NCBI GenBank assembly: GCA_022448425.1
Contig: JAKVCY010000112.1
Coordinates: forward strand, 1-63,048
Length of the DNA stretch: 63,048 bases
Origin: Thalassotalea sp.
Lineage (GTDB): Bacteria; Pseudomonadota; Gammaproteobacteria; Enterobacterales; Alteromonadaceae
Reading direction: 5' to 3'
Shown here: one piece after another, positions 1 through 9,392 of the stretch
Position numbering within the stretch: the first letter of the stretch is position 1
Layout: the number at the start of each line of letters is the position of its first letter
Translations under genes and position numbers: made by a program
Notes under the pieces: generated by a model
The model's input: only the letters and a program-made list of their open reading frames with translations
What the model was told of the DNA's origin: nothing
The model's database searches: none

Positions 1-112
1 CAACTGCGTCCTGCGTTGTCCTAATTCACCACATCCATGTGGTTCCATTGTCAAAATCAATAACGCAGCATATAAGTCTTTCAAACTCGCCCTTTGGGAG
101 CTTGTCAGCAAA
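1..112. other. Gene-free left edge, possible dispersed repeat fragment
   Basis: No credible coding region is seen here. The stretch contains the palindrome CCACATCCATGTGG at 29-42, flanked by imperfectly complementary GCGTTGTC- and AATAACGC-type sequence, so it can fold. It resembles the short foldable intergenic repeats common in this bacterial group. I cannot test copy number from one window, so the repeat idea is inference only. Confidence 0.2.
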
Positions 113-252
113 GTGATAATTTCACAAATTTCCTCGTTGGATAATGACTACAACAGCATAAATTTGCTTTATTCTAACTTCCCTGACATAGCTCTGAAGT
201 GGTTAAATATTTATTTCAATTGGTATAATTCAGTACTAGGAATAACAGATAC

Positions 253-275
253 AAAAAAAGCAGTAATATTACTGC
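253..275 (-). terminator. Rho-independent terminator of the mfd-csiV-DUF1244 transcript
   Basis: A perfect 16-nt inverted repeat GCAGTAATATTACTGC (260-275) is followed on the minus strand by seven U residues (253-259). It lies about 60 bases past the stop of the DUF1244 gene, in the right orientation to end the minus-strand operon. Confidence 0.8.
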
Positions 276-334
276 CTTTCATAATGAGCCTGTGATGCTT
301 CACGAAGGTTTTTGCGTGATCACCACGGTTAGCG

Positions 335-622
335 CTATTTTTTATTTAATTCATTGAATTTGGCTAATTGCTCTGGTGTTGCAGGCGTTTGGTGTTTTTC
401 TTTCCATTCGCTGTATGGCATACCGTAAACACTTTCTCGGGCGGTATCAATATCGACATCTACACCGAGTTTTTCCGCTTCAGCTACCGTCCATTTTGAA
501 AAACAATTGCGGCAAAAGCCTGCTAGATTCATTAATTCAATATTTTGAACATCTTTACGGCTGTCTAAATGCGCTAATAAACGGCGGAAAACCGCTGCTT
601 GAATTTCAATTTCTTTATCCAT
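335..622 (-). CDS. DUF1244 family protein
   Basis: The 95-residue soluble protein matches the conserved DUF1244 (COG3492) family of proteobacteria. The signature is the central segment around residues 12-45, with VFRRLLAHL, DVQNIELMNLAGFCRNC and a following FSKW. Two cysteines in FCRNC are typical of the family and could bind metal, but the function is unknown. The length fits a complete family member. An AGGTA ribosome-binding site lies about 7 bases before the ATG. It is the last gene of an apparent minus-strand operon after mfd and csiV, 29 bases behind csiV, and is followed by an intrinsic terminator. Confidence 0.88.
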   Translation of the reverse strand: MDKEIEIQAAVFRRLLAHLDSRKDVQNIELMNLAGFCRNCFSKWTVAEAEKLGVDVDIDTARESVYGMPYSEWKEKHQTPATPEQLAKFNELNKK

Positions 623-651
623 TTAAATACCTGTGAATGGTTTAATTTGAT

Positions 652-2415
652 TTAGTTTTGTTCTGTTAACTGCTCGTCCTCTTGAGGAGGCTCGGGTTTA
701 GTATAGCGACGGATCTGAACAATCATGCCCATATACGGATGATCAAAATAATGTACTTCTTTACTGATCACCCTTTTATTTTGACTAAAAGGAATGAGTT
801 TGAAGGTAAAAGGTTCATCGTTCTTGTCTGAAGCTACCTTTGTTGCACTTAAAGTACTGGGTTTAAGGCTATCACGCTCAAATGGTACGGCGACATTAAA
901 ATCAGCTGTGATAAACAAATAGTGATTTAAATGTAAGCGGAAATAACCGTCTAACCACCAATTTTGGTTTGGCTGGTTTGGTAGTGCAAGGCTTAATGTA
1001 TCACCGTCTTCTTCAGTGCCAAATGCAATGTCTTTGAAATCATTTGTAATCGTAGATTCAAGATCAAAATTGCCTTGTGTCAGGGATTGATAAACGTTCG
1101 CTAAATGCTCGTCAATAGCTTCTTCTCTATCTTTTTCATGTGAGCTTTCGTTAATGCTTACTTCAGTGCCTAAACCATTAGATGAATCGCTGTGCTGCCC
1201 AAACGCATTGTTAATATTTTCGAGTTCTTTTGACAACGCTAAAGCGTTTTGCTCTGCGTCATAAGCCTCTAACTTTGCTTGATATTGCTGATAATAATGA
1301 TCGCCACCGAAGATTCTAATCGCGGGTTCATTTGTCGGTTTGCGTCGATTGATTAATGATTGTCGCCATCCTAAGTGCAATAGCGGACGGAAATTTCTGC
1401 TGCGGCGAAGTTGCGTAGTAATGTCACTAAGCTGCAGTGAATCTGCATCGATAAGGTAAGGGTGGTCTGTATAAACAAACTCGTTACCATCGATTTTACC
1501 AGTAAGGTTATCAACGTCGTAATCTTGCGAGAATTGCTGTTCAGAAGCAGTGAGATAATCAGCAATCGTACTGGTATCATCAATGACAACGTCGAGGCAT
1601 AATGCGCGATTTGTCGCACTAATCTCACTGTAATTAAACGCGATATTCGCATAGCTTGAAGCAGATAAATCGTTTGATTGAGTGTCTTCAGGTAGCGGAA
1701 GGCTGTCTAGTTCACTTAAGTTTTCCGCTGGCTCAATCAGCGCAAGTTCTGGGTATTTTTCTTCAAAGTATGCCATAGCCATTGCCACTTGAGTTCTGTC
1801 TTCTTCGGTTAGGACGATTTCGACAGCATCTATTCCTTGCTCAACTGCGCCATTAACGTCTTCGCTAATACTTTCGTTAGCAATGTCGGATTCATTTGGG
1901 ATTATGCCATTACTGTCGCTTTTTATTTCGTTTTCTGGGGTTAATTCATCACTTAGCCCATCGCCAGTATGTGCCGTATTCGCCTCTACCTCATTGAGTT
2001 GGCTTTGCGCCTGTTCATTCTCAATTTGCTCCAAAAAGTATCGCTCAGTAATTTCTTGCGGCACAGGCATGGCATCAATTGCTTCGATAGACAATAGTGG
2101 CAGGAACTCAGGAAACTTTGCTTGCGTGTCAACAAGGGAAGGTCGGTAGCTGCGATCGTCACAACGAGGCAATTGCAGCTCTAAACTTCGACTTTCAGGG
2201 TATAAATAGGGCGTGAGTAAATCAATAACTTTACGGTGTTTAGGTAATTGGCCATCGCCACTAAACGTCTCGTTCAGTTTCGATTTATCACCCAGTTGGC
2301 TAAACAAAATAACCTCTACTTCGAACCAGCGCTTGTCGATAGCTGCATGGCTTTGCGCAACATAGCCTAATGAGACCGCTGTTGCTAACGAAGTAAGTAC
2401 TGACCTTAGTTTCAT
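652..2415 (-). CDS. csiV: CsiV-family peptidoglycan-binding protein
   Basis: This is a 587-residue exported protein. An N-terminal signal peptide (about residues 1-25, ending SHA-AID) is followed by the hallmark CsiV start RWFEVEVILFSQ at about residues 29-40. The C-terminal part (from about residue 480) is globular, with WWLDGYFRLHLNHYLFI and a final HYFDHPYMGMIVQIRRY block. CsiV proteins are periplasmic and bind peptidoglycan; in Vibrio CsiV activates the lipoprotein LpoA. Residues about 125-270 form a very acidic, low-complexity Glu/Asp/Ser-rich insert that makes this protein longer than I expect for the family. AGGAA precedes the ATG. It sits directly after mfd, as it does in related genera. 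Confidence 0.82.
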   Translation of the reverse strand: MKLRSVLTSLATAVSLGYVAQSHAAIDKRWFEVEVILFSQLGDKSKLNETFSGDGQLPKHRKVIDLLTPYLYPESRSLELQLPRCDDRSYRPSLVDTQAKFPEFLPLLSIEAIDAMPVPQEITERYFLEQIENEQAQSQLNEVEANTAHTGDGLSDELTPENEIKSDSNGIIPNESDIANESISEDVNGAVEQGIDAVEIVLTEEDRTQVAMAMAYFEEKYPELALIEPAENLSELDSLPLPEDTQSNDLSASSYANIAFNYSEISATNRALCLDVVIDDTSTIADYLTASEQQFSQDYDVDNLTGKIDGNEFVYTDHPYLIDADSLQLSDITTQLRRSRNFRPLLHLGWRQSLINRRKPTNEPAIRIFGGDHYYQQYQAKLEAYDAEQNALALSKELENINNAFGQHSDSSNGLGTEVSINESSHEKDREEAIDEHLANVYQSLTQGNFDLESTITNDFKDIAFGTEEDGDTLSLALPNQPNQNWWLDGYFRLHLNHYLFITADFNVAVPFERDSLKPSTLSATKVASDKNDEPFTFKLIPFSQNKRVISKEVHYFDHPYMGMIVQIRRYTKPEPPQEDEQLTEQN

Positions 2416-2483
2416 AAAGTTCCTATTTTTTCAACCTTAAGCATGTATAACGCTTTTGAGCCATCCTAGCTTAGCATAGCTGG

Positions 2484-5400
2484 CTAACGCTTTGTAAGTT
2501 CTGCGAAAATCGCGTTCACTAAACTAAAACGTTGCGCTGGCGTTTCTGTTGCTTTGATAAATTTGAGCTTGTTGGCACCTTCCATTTTATAAATTTTAGG
2601 CTGTTGTTGAATCAAGCCAATAATTTTCATTGGATCAATTTGTGTATTGTCAGAAAACTCAAATGAACCAGATGCAGGACCGACTTCAATGCGGGAAATA
2701 CCCATTTTCTGCGCTTTGAGTTTTAACTTAGCAATTTGAACTAAGTTTTTAGTTGCTTGAGGGAGTAAGCCAAAGCGATCGATAAGCTCAATCTGTATAT
2801 CGTCAAGTGCATCTTTATCCGTACAACTCGCAATTCGTTTATACAGGCTTAATCTGAGACTAACATCGAAAATATAATCATCTGGCAGTAATGCCGGAAT
2901 ACGCAAATCAATTTCTGTTTGCTTGGCGGTAATGTTCTCGAGCGTCGCTTCTTTGCCATCTTTTATCGCAGCGATAGCTTGGTCGAGCATCTCCATATAA
3001 AGGCTAAAGCCCACCTGACTCATTTGTCCGCTTTGGTCTTCACCGAGTAACTCACCAGCACCGCGAATTTCGAGATCATGTGTCGCTAATGTAAAGCCAG
3101 CGCCCAAGTCTTCTAGTGAAGCGATCGCTTCGAGACGTTTCTTCGCGTCTTTAGTCATACGTTTCTCATGTGGCGTAAGCAAATATGCATACGCTTGATG
3201 ATGCGAACGGCCAACACGGCCCCGCAATTGATGCAGTTGCGCCAATCCTAAGTTATCTGCTCTATCCATCATAATGGTGTTTGCACTTGGGACATCAATA
3301 CCCGTTTCAATAATTGTGGTACAAACCAATACATTGAAACGCTGGTGATAAAAATCGCTCATGATGCGTTCAAGTTCACGCTCACGCATCTGACCGTGTG
3401 CAGTGACCACTTTAGCTTCTTGTACTAGCGCTTCGATATCACGAGCGGTTTTTTCGATGGTCTCCACGTTGTTATGGAGGAAGTAAACCTGACCACCACG
3501 CAAGATTTCACGCAGGATAGATTCGCGAATTAGCGCATCTTCACGTTGGCGAACAAAGGTTTTAACCGCAAGACGTTTCGCTGGAGGTGTCGCAATAATT
3601 GATAAATCACGCATCCCACCCATGGCCATGTTTAGCGTACGAGGAATAGGTGTGGCAGTTAATGTAAGAATATCAATGTCGCTGCGCAGCTGTTTGATTT
3701 TCTCTTTTTGTTTAACACCAAAACGGTGCTCTTCATCGACAACTAGTAAGCCCAAGTCTTTATACTTAATAGAATTTTGCAACAGCTTATGAGTACCGAT
3801 GAGAATATCGATTTGACCATTTTCTACTTTTTCAATAACGGCATTCTGTTCTTTAGCCGTTTTGAAGCGCGAGAGTACTTCAATGCTCACAGGCCAGTTG
3901 GCAAAGCGATCACGGAAGTTTTCATAATGCTGTTGAGCAAGTAGGGTAGTCGGTACTAACACTGCCACTTGTTTACCGTCATTTACCGCGATAAAGGCAG
4001 CGCGCATCGCCACTTCAGTTTTACCAAAACCAACGTCACCACAAACCAAGCGATCCATCGGCTTTTTATCGAGCATGTCGCCGACAACTGCATGTATTGC
4101 TTGCTCTTGGTCTAAAGTTTCTTCAAAACCGAAGCTCTGTGCGAACGCAAGATAATCGTCTTTGTTGCGACTAAATTGGTAACCTTTTTTACTGGCGCGT
4201 TTAGCGTAAACATCTAAAAGTTCTGCTGCCACATCTTTAATCTTCTCCGCAGCTTTTTTCTTTGCCTTGCTCCAAGTGTCATTGCCTAGCTTATGCAGAG
4301 GCGCGTGCTCTGGATCATTACCTGAATATCGGCTGATCAAATGCAGCGATGCAACGGGCACATAAAGCTTGGCATCGTTTGCGTAGCTTAAGGTTAAGAA
4401 TTCCGTGGTGATATTACCGGTTTCAATGGTTTGTAAACCAAGGTAACGACCAATACCGTGGTCAATATGTACAACAGGCTGGCCTGGCGAAAGCTCTGCA
4501 AGGTTTTTAAATATTGCATCAGCTTGGATATCTTGTTGTTTAGCACGCCTACGTGTTTGCTTTACGCGGTCGCCTAAAAGCTCTGTTTCGGTAATCACCG
4601 CGATAGCGGTTTTCTCATGAGTGAAAACAAAGCCATGGTCTAGCGCGTTAACGGTAATACCTATCTGCTCGTCACTTGCTACAAATTCATCGATAGAGTC
4701 GCAAACAACAGGTTTAATTTTGTTTTGTTGAAGCAGTTCCAAGACACTCTCTCGTCGACCTTGGCTTTCAGCGACAAATAGGAAGCGTCCTTTCTTTTTC
4801 GCGCTAATAAATTCATTGAGCAGCGAGAATGGTTCTTTTAACTGATGATCCACCGCTAACTGTGGCAGCGGGTCTGTTTCAAACAATGTTTGAGATGGCT
4901 TTTTACGCAGCGGACGATCGCTCGTTACCGTAATGCGGTCGAACGCCTTCAGCTCACTGAATAACTGTTCAGTCGATAGAAATAGTTTAAGTGGTGACAA
5001 TAACGGACGAGTTGGGTCGTATTTTCTATCTTCATAGCGATACTCGATGTCGTGCCAGTAATGGTTTAAAGCACCTTCAATATCGCCAAAAACAATCGGT
5101 AGCGTATTATTCGGTAGGTAGTCAAATAGGCTGTTTGTTTCAGTAAAGAACAGTGGCAAGTAGTATTCGATACCCGCTGGCATGATACCGTTGCTGACTT
5201 GGTGATATACAGATTCTTTATCGATAGTTGAGGTAAATTGTTCGCGGTACTGACTGCGGAACAAATTGATGCCGTCTTTATCTGTTGGAAACTCATGCGC
5301 TGGTAGTAGATTGATGGCGTCAACCTTGTCACTCGAGCGCTGTGTATCGGTATCAAACAAGCGAATATCTTCAATTTCATCATCAAAGAAATCTAGACGA

Positions 5401-5966
5401 AATGGTGTTTCACAGCCCATGGGAAATAAATCGAGAATAGCACCACGAGCAGAGAATTCGCCGTGTTCCATTACCTGATCAACATTGCGGTAACCACTTG
5501 CCTCTAGTTCTTGTCTTAGCTGATGTAAGTCTCTTCTATCGCCTTTAGTGATTTGTAATGCGTTTGCGTCTAAATACGTTTTGGGTGCTATGCGCTGCGA
5601 AAGGGTAGTGACCGGTACAATCACAATACCGTTTTCCATGCGTGATAAAGCATACAAAGTTGCCAAGCGCTGCGAAATGATATCTTGGTGTGGAGAGAAG
5701 TTATCATACGGCAAGGTTTCCCAGTCAGGGAACAAGCAAATATCTAACGATTTTTCCTTACGTAAACTCAGCAATTCTTGCTCAAGTTTAATTGCCGTTG
5801 GCGTGTCATGAGTAATCACTAAAATGGGTTGCTGTGCACTGATGGAAGCATAATAAAGCGCTAAGCTCGCACTTGAACCAGGTAAATTAACCCATTCTTT
5901 TTTATCGATTTTGCCATCTTTCGATGCGGTTAATGTCGGTGCCAACAGGCTGGTAAAGTTACTCAT
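2484..5966 (-). CDS. mfd: Transcription-repair coupling factor Mfd
   Basis: The 1160-residue protein has full Mfd architecture. An N-terminal UvrB-like region (SLALYYASISAQQPILVITHD and FPDWETLPYD) is followed by the RNA-polymerase-interacting domain around residues 480-560 (QPVVHIDHGIGRYLGL). The helicase/translocase core has Walker A GDVGFGKTEV near residue 640, a DEEH Walker B box near 741 and the TLTATPIPRTLNMA motif. The TRG motif and a C-terminal TRCF domain follow. Mfd removes RNA polymerase stalled at lesions and recruits UvrA for transcription-coupled repair. The start is ATG without a strong Shine-Dalgarno. It is the first gene of the mfd-csiV-DUF1244 unit and is divergent from the lipoprotein gene at 6294. 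Confidence 0.97.
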   Translation of the reverse strand: MSNFTSLLAPTLTASKDGKIDKKEWVNLPGSSASLALYYASISAQQPILVITHDTPTAIKLEQELLSLRKEKSLDICLFPDWETLPYDNFSPHQDIISQRLATLYALSRMENGIVIVPVTTLSQRIAPKTYLDANALQITKGDRRDLHQLRQELEASGYRNVDQVMEHGEFSARGAILDLFPMGCETPFRLDFFDDEIEDIRLFDTDTQRSSDKVDAINLLPAHEFPTDKDGINLFRSQYREQFTSTIDKESVYHQVSNGIMPAGIEYYLPLFFTETNSLFDYLPNNTLPIVFGDIEGALNHYWHDIEYRYEDRKYDPTRPLLSPLKLFLSTEQLFSELKAFDRITVTSDRPLRKKPSQTLFETDPLPQLAVDHQLKEPFSLLNEFISAKKKGRFLFVAESQGRRESVLELLQQNKIKPVVCDSIDEFVASDEQIGITVNALDHGFVFTHEKTAIAVITETELLGDRVKQTRRRAKQQDIQADAIFKNLAELSPGQPVVHIDHGIGRYLGLQTIETGNITTEFLTLSYANDAKLYVPVASLHLISRYSGNDPEHAPLHKLGNDTWSKAKKKAAEKIKDVAAELLDVYAKRASKKGYQFSRNKDDYLAFAQSFGFEETLDQEQAIHAVVGDMLDKKPMDRLVCGDVGFGKTEVAMRAAFIAVNDGKQVAVLVPTTLLAQQHYENFRDRFANWPVSIEVLSRFKTAKEQNAVIEKVENGQIDILIGTHKLLQNSIKYKDLGLLVVDEEHRFGVKQKEKIKQLRSDIDILTLTATPIPRTLNMAMGGMRDLSIIATPPAKRLAVKTFVRQREDALIRESILREILRGGQVYFLHNNVETIEKTARDIEALVQEAKVVTAHGQMRERELERIMSDFYHQRFNVLVCTTIIETGIDVPSANTIMMDRADNLGLAQLHQLRGRVGRSHHQAYAYLLTPHEKRMTKDAKKRLEAIASLEDLGAGFTLATHDLEIRGAGELLGEDQSGQMSQVGFSLYMEMLDQAIAAIKDGKEATLENITAKQTEIDLRIPALLPDDYIFDVSLRLSLYKRIASCTDKDALDDIQIELIDRFGLLPQATKNLVQIAKLKLKAQKMGISRIEVGPASGSFEFSDNTQIDPMKIIGLIQQQPKIYKMEGANKLKFIKATETPAQRFSLVNAIFAELTKR

Positions 5967-6293
5967 GAAAAACGAATTAAATTAGACAGAAAAGTAGAAC
6001 ATAAAGTTGGAGCGCTAGTGTAACACGCATCAAGTGTTTCTCAACCCAATTGACGTTATTCTTGCCCCTTACTTTTACTCTGTATTTCAGCGTAAGTTCT
6101 GCCAGCACAATAACAGTAGATGTTTGCTGGCCTCAATAACATCGGGCATTTCATCGCTATTGACGTAAAGAAAGGTAAATGTACGTAAAGCTGAGCAAAG
6201 GTGATAGAACTTTCTTTTGCTTTGATGTTCTATTGTCTCAAATTCGACGAACTCATCGTCTTTACAAGCATCATTTCGTTTAAAAGAGGTCTT
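5967..6293. other. Divergent intergenic region between mfd and a lipoprotein gene
   Basis: This 327-base region must carry the promoters for mfd (leftward) and the acidic lipoprotein (rightward). I see no confident -35/-10 pair, no hairpin and no small gene. A good ribosome-binding site AAAGAGGT at 6283-6290 serves the rightward gene. Confidence 0.5.
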
Positions 6294-7799
6294 ATGTTTT
6301 CCTTGCTTCAAAAGCCTAGTTTTAGCTTAAGCATTATCGCAAGCGCGTTAGTTCTAACAGGTTGTGGTTCAAGCAGCTCAGATGATTCAGATACTGGTTA
6401 TATTCAGGTTTACAATGCGTCGGCAAATGCCCCCAATATTTACTTAACTGTAGATGAAGATTTAGACGAAGATGATGATGAGGATATCTTTGAACACACT
6501 TATTCTGGTGTCGAATATGCTCAAGCGAGTTCGTTGCTGGAAATTGAAAAAGGCGACTATTACGCTGAGCTTGCCTATCAAATTGAAGATAGCACAGCAC
6601 GCGATGATTTAGAGCTCCTCTATCAGCAACCTATCGAACTAGAAAACGACATGGTCACCATGTATGTCATTGCTGAGGATATCTCTTCGCCTAACGTATT
6701 AACTTATCAACTAGAGTTAATTGATGATGACGAAGACGACGATGATGACTTATTTAACCTCCGATTCTTAAACCTTCAGCAGCAATACGGCGATTTAGAT
6801 GTTTACATGTCTTTAGATGATGAAACGTTTAACGAAGCTGAATTGGTGTCTAGCCTCGGCTATACCGAATTGACGGAAAATCAAAAATTCGACCAAGAAG
6901 ATTACAAGTTCTACATCACCGCTAGCGGCATGGAAGAAGTACTATTTGAGTCTGAAGAAATTTCATTTCCATACAGCTCTCAATACGTTATTTCCGTGCG
7001 AGAAAACCAGGGTGCAGACGGTTCGCCATTTGTTATCGACTTAATCTCTAAAAGTAACACGATAGAATATGAGCCAGTTGGGGCGAAAGCCACTTACCGC
7101 GTGTTTAATGCCATTCAAGAAAACGAATTATTGGCTGATTACACAGGGGCGTTAGATTTGTTCATGGAAACATCGTCTGATACACCTGATATCTCAAACT
7201 TAGCCATTGGTGAGTTTAGTGAGCGCATTACCACTGAGCATGGTGATTACAGTTTCGCTGTTAATGTGGCCGGTACAGACATTCAATTACTAAAAAACCA
7301 CTTAATAACGCTTAGCGAAAACGATGAAAAAACTATATTTTTCTACACCAACGAAGAATATGTTGATTTAGATGAAGACGGCGATGTCGATGAAGATGGT
7401 GATGGTATACCTGATGAAATTGAAATTAAGGTGAATTCACTTGTCGTAGAAAATACCGCGACCGACAGCATTTATCAGCATCAAATTAACATTGTTAACC
7501 TAATTGATGATGAGGATTTTAGTGCCGTAACTGTTTATTTCGTTAGAAGTGATGAATTAATTGAAAACGCAGACAATAAGAAAACTGTCGCATTTAAAAA
7601 CAACGACACGCTTTCACTGTTAAATAATACTTACGATGTCTTTGTTGTGGCAAATGTTGATAGTAGTGATGTGATCTTGTCGAGTGAGACGTTGGTACTT
7701 AATGAGGACAGTAAAGCGTTATTCCTCGTGCTAGAGGCCGATGAGAACATGGCATCTGGTTACAACATGCAATTTGTTTCTCAGTCAGTTGAGGAATAA
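6294..7799 (+). CDS. Acidic DUF4397-like lipoprotein
   Basis: I start the gene at the ATG at 6294 because AAAGAGGT lies just upstream and the protein then opens with a lipoprotein signal peptide (residues 1-23, lipobox LTG|C with Cys24). A longer reading from 6201 would bury that signal. The mature 478-residue chain is very acidic, with poly-Asp/Glu stretches. It has at least two beta-rich modules beginning GYIQVYNASANAPNIYL and LRFLNLQQQYGDLDVYM, which resemble the DUF4397 domain of secreted proteins. Residues about 358-377 (DLDEDGDVDEDGDGIPDE) look like a thrombospondin-3 or EF-hand-type calcium loop. Function is unknown; a surface or outer-membrane lipoprotein role is inferred. Confidence 0.75.
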   Translation: MFSLLQKPSFSLSIIASALVLTGCGSSSSDDSDTGYIQVYNASANAPNIYLTVDEDLDEDDDEDIFEHTYSGVEYAQASSLLEIEKGDYYAELAYQIEDSTARDDLELLYQQPIELENDMVTMYVIAEDISSPNVLTYQLELIDDDEDDDDDLFNLRFLNLQQQYGDLDVYMSLDDETFNEAELVSSLGYTELTENQKFDQEDYKFYITASGMEEVLFESEEISFPYSSQYVISVRENQGADGSPFVIDLISKSNTIEYEPVGAKATYRVFNAIQENELLADYTGALDLFMETSSDTPDISNLAIGEFSERITTEHGDYSFAVNVAGTDIQLLKNHLITLSENDEKTIFFYTNEEYVDLDEDGDVDEDGDGIPDEIEIKVNSLVVENTATDSIYQHQINIVNLIDDEDFSAVTVYFVRSDELIENADNKKTVAFKNNDTLSLLNNTYDVFVVANVDSSDVILSSETLVLNEDSKALFLVLEADENMASGYNMQFVSQSVEE

Positions 7800-7840
7800 A
7801 GAGTTTCCCTTGGATTTATACTTATAAATCTGACTTTTTA

Positions 7841-7867
7841 GGGCACCCCAGCGGTGCCCTTTTTTTA
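7841..7867 (+). terminator. Rho-independent terminator after the acidic lipoprotein
   Basis: GGGCACC and GGTGCCC arms around the loop CCAGC-type centre are followed directly by a run of T residues. It begins about 40 bases after the stop codon of the lipoprotein gene. Confidence 0.93.
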
Positions 7868-8041
7868 TGTGTTTTTTAAACTTTTGTTCGACAGCAATAT
7901 CGCATATTTTATTTGGGGGCAGAGCTGGTTTTGCTCTTAAATCTGAAAATATGGTGCGATAAATCGCGAAATGGTAGAGATGTTTGCAACAAAATGTAAC
8001 CGCGGTATACTGGGCTAAAGCTTATCAACAAGGAGCGAGTT

Positions 8042-8455
8042 TTGGCCAAGTGGTTCCCTTTTATCATTACGCTTTCGCTTTCAGCAAGTGCCTTTGCGTT
8101 TCAGGAAGCTGAGGTATATCGTTGGGTCGATGAGAATGGCAATGTCCATTTCTCAGACATGCCGCGCGATGCAAATGCAAAACTCGTAGTTATTGAACCA
8201 GGGATAACATCAAAGGCTGATACTGCTGAATTTCCCGCTTCCAATACTCCAGAAGCCTCGTCTGATTTAGCCGTGAATAATGATGATTCAAGCGATATGA
8301 TAGCTGCGCCAAATAGCACCGAGTCTTGTCGTGATTTACGCGTTGAAATGAAAAAGCGTATGAGAGAGTTAAACGGTACGACGCCTGAAAAAGCGCGATT
8401 AGCTCGTATATTTGTGGCGGAAGCAGAAAAGGTATTGGCTGATAGTGGATGTTAG
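8042..8455 (+). CDS. DUF4124 domain secreted protein
   Basis: The 137-residue protein starts with TTG, supported by AAGGAGCGAG ending about 3 bases upstream and by an immediate signal peptide (residues 1-19, ending SAFAF). The DUF4124 domain follows at about residues 23-55, with the signature VYRWVDENGNVHFSDMPR typical of periplasmic proteins of unknown function. After a Ser/Asp-rich linker, the C-terminus (residues 97-137) is helical and contains two cysteines, at about 98 and 137, that could form a disulfide. It stands alone between a terminator and the convergent GST gene. The family is well recognised but its role is not known. Confidence 0.8.
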   Translation: MAKWFPFIITLSLSASAFAFQEAEVYRWVDENGNVHFSDMPRDANAKLVVIEPGITSKADTAEFPASNTPEASSDLAVNNDDSSDMIAAPNSTESCRDLRVEMKKRMRELNGTTPEKARLARIFVAEAEKVLADSGC

Positions 8456-8568
8456 TCTATTTAAGCGAAATCTTTATTCACTCTCTCACTAATTATCTAA
8501 CCAATACTCTAACTAATACTCTCATCAATATTTCAGCCAATCCAATCAACCAAACCCTAACAATCTGG

Positions 8569-9189
8569 TTATATTTGATGTTCAGCTTCAAGTGCAGATG
8601 CTCTTTGGTTGTGGGGTAACGTTTGGAGTTTATTGTAGTAACGAGCGATATTCGGGTAGTCGGCTAGGGCCCCTATACTCGCCAGAATCTCTGGAATAAA
8701 TGACATCATGATATCTGCGCCAGTTAACTTGCTAGCAACAAGGAACTCTTTGCCTTCAAGTGCGTTGTCGACATATGTCATTACTTTCTTCAGTTCAGTT
8801 GCAGCATAGCCAGATAGGAACTCGGTTTTGCTCGGCTCCATCGAGAGAAAAAGTGTCAGCAGCGATGGTACCATGGCGGAACTTTCAGCAAAGTGAAGCC
8901 ATTGTCGATATTCGTTGTAATCCTTTGTGCCGACCGGCGGTGCTAACTCGTCAGCTGCGAATTGTTCTATCAACGTTTCTGTAATTGCACCAGACTCTGC
9001 CAATACTTGATCTGCAAGCTCTACTACGGGAGACTTTCCCAAAGGATGGATAGCTTTTAGCTCTGGAGGGGCAAGACGTGTAAGCGGGTCTCTTTGATAT
9101 GCCTTTATCTGGTATTCGACGCCTAATTCTTCAAGCAGCCAAATAATACGCTTTGAGCGAGATTGGTTGAGATGGTGTAACGTAATCAA
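8569..9189 (-). CDS. Glutathione S-transferase family protein
   Basis: The 206-residue protein begins MITLHHLNQSRSKRIIWLLEELG, a thioredoxin-fold GST N-terminal domain with a conserved SRSKR motif near residues 10-14. GKSPVVELADQVLAESGAI at about 51-69 contains the glutathione-binding cis-Pro and ES motif. An all-helical C-terminal domain covers residues 90-200, including the TGADIMMSF N-capping box. GSTs conjugate or reduce substrates with glutathione in the cytosol; the substrate cannot be predicted. The start codon is TTG, with GGGAG about 8 bases upstream. It is monocistronic and lies downstream of the trp operon terminator. Confidence 0.9.
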   Translation of the reverse strand: MITLHHLNQSRSKRIIWLLEELGVEYQIKAYQRDPLTRLAPPELKAIHPLGKSPVVELADQVLAESGAITETLIEQFAADELAPPVGTKDYNEYRQWLHFAESSAMVPSLLTLFLSMEPSKTEFLSGYAATELKKVMTYVDNALEGKEFLVASKLTGADIMMSFIPEILASIGALADYPNIARYYNKLQTLPHNQRASALEAEHQI

Positions 9190-9270
9190 TTGTTGTCTCC
9201 CTATAAAATTGATTTTATAACAGTAAAAAACAGTAGCTTGTGGTTTTTCTGGTGCTGCTTAGGTAAAAGC

Positions 9271-9303
9271 AAAGCCGCTCAAAATCGATTAAGCGGCTTT
9301 TTA
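9271..9303 (-). terminator. Terminator at the end of the trp operon
   Basis: AAGCCGCT and AGCGGCTT arms enclose the loop CAAAATCGATTA-type sequence, with T/A runs on both flanks. It lies 90 bases after the trpA stop codon. The U-tract is better on the plus strand (CTTTTTATT) but a shorter one exists on the minus strand, so it may act in both directions. Confidence 0.75.
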
Positions 9304-9392
9304 TTGAGTACTAAGTCATTACCTAAGCTATTAACTAAATTAATATTTAAGCCAATAACTAAGCAAGTAATAAACGTCATTTGCTTTTTACG

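Noticed and set aside
113-295. 60-residue open frame on the plus strand
   Set aside because: It spans the intrinsic terminator at 253-275, has no ribosome-binding site and shows no recognisable protein features.
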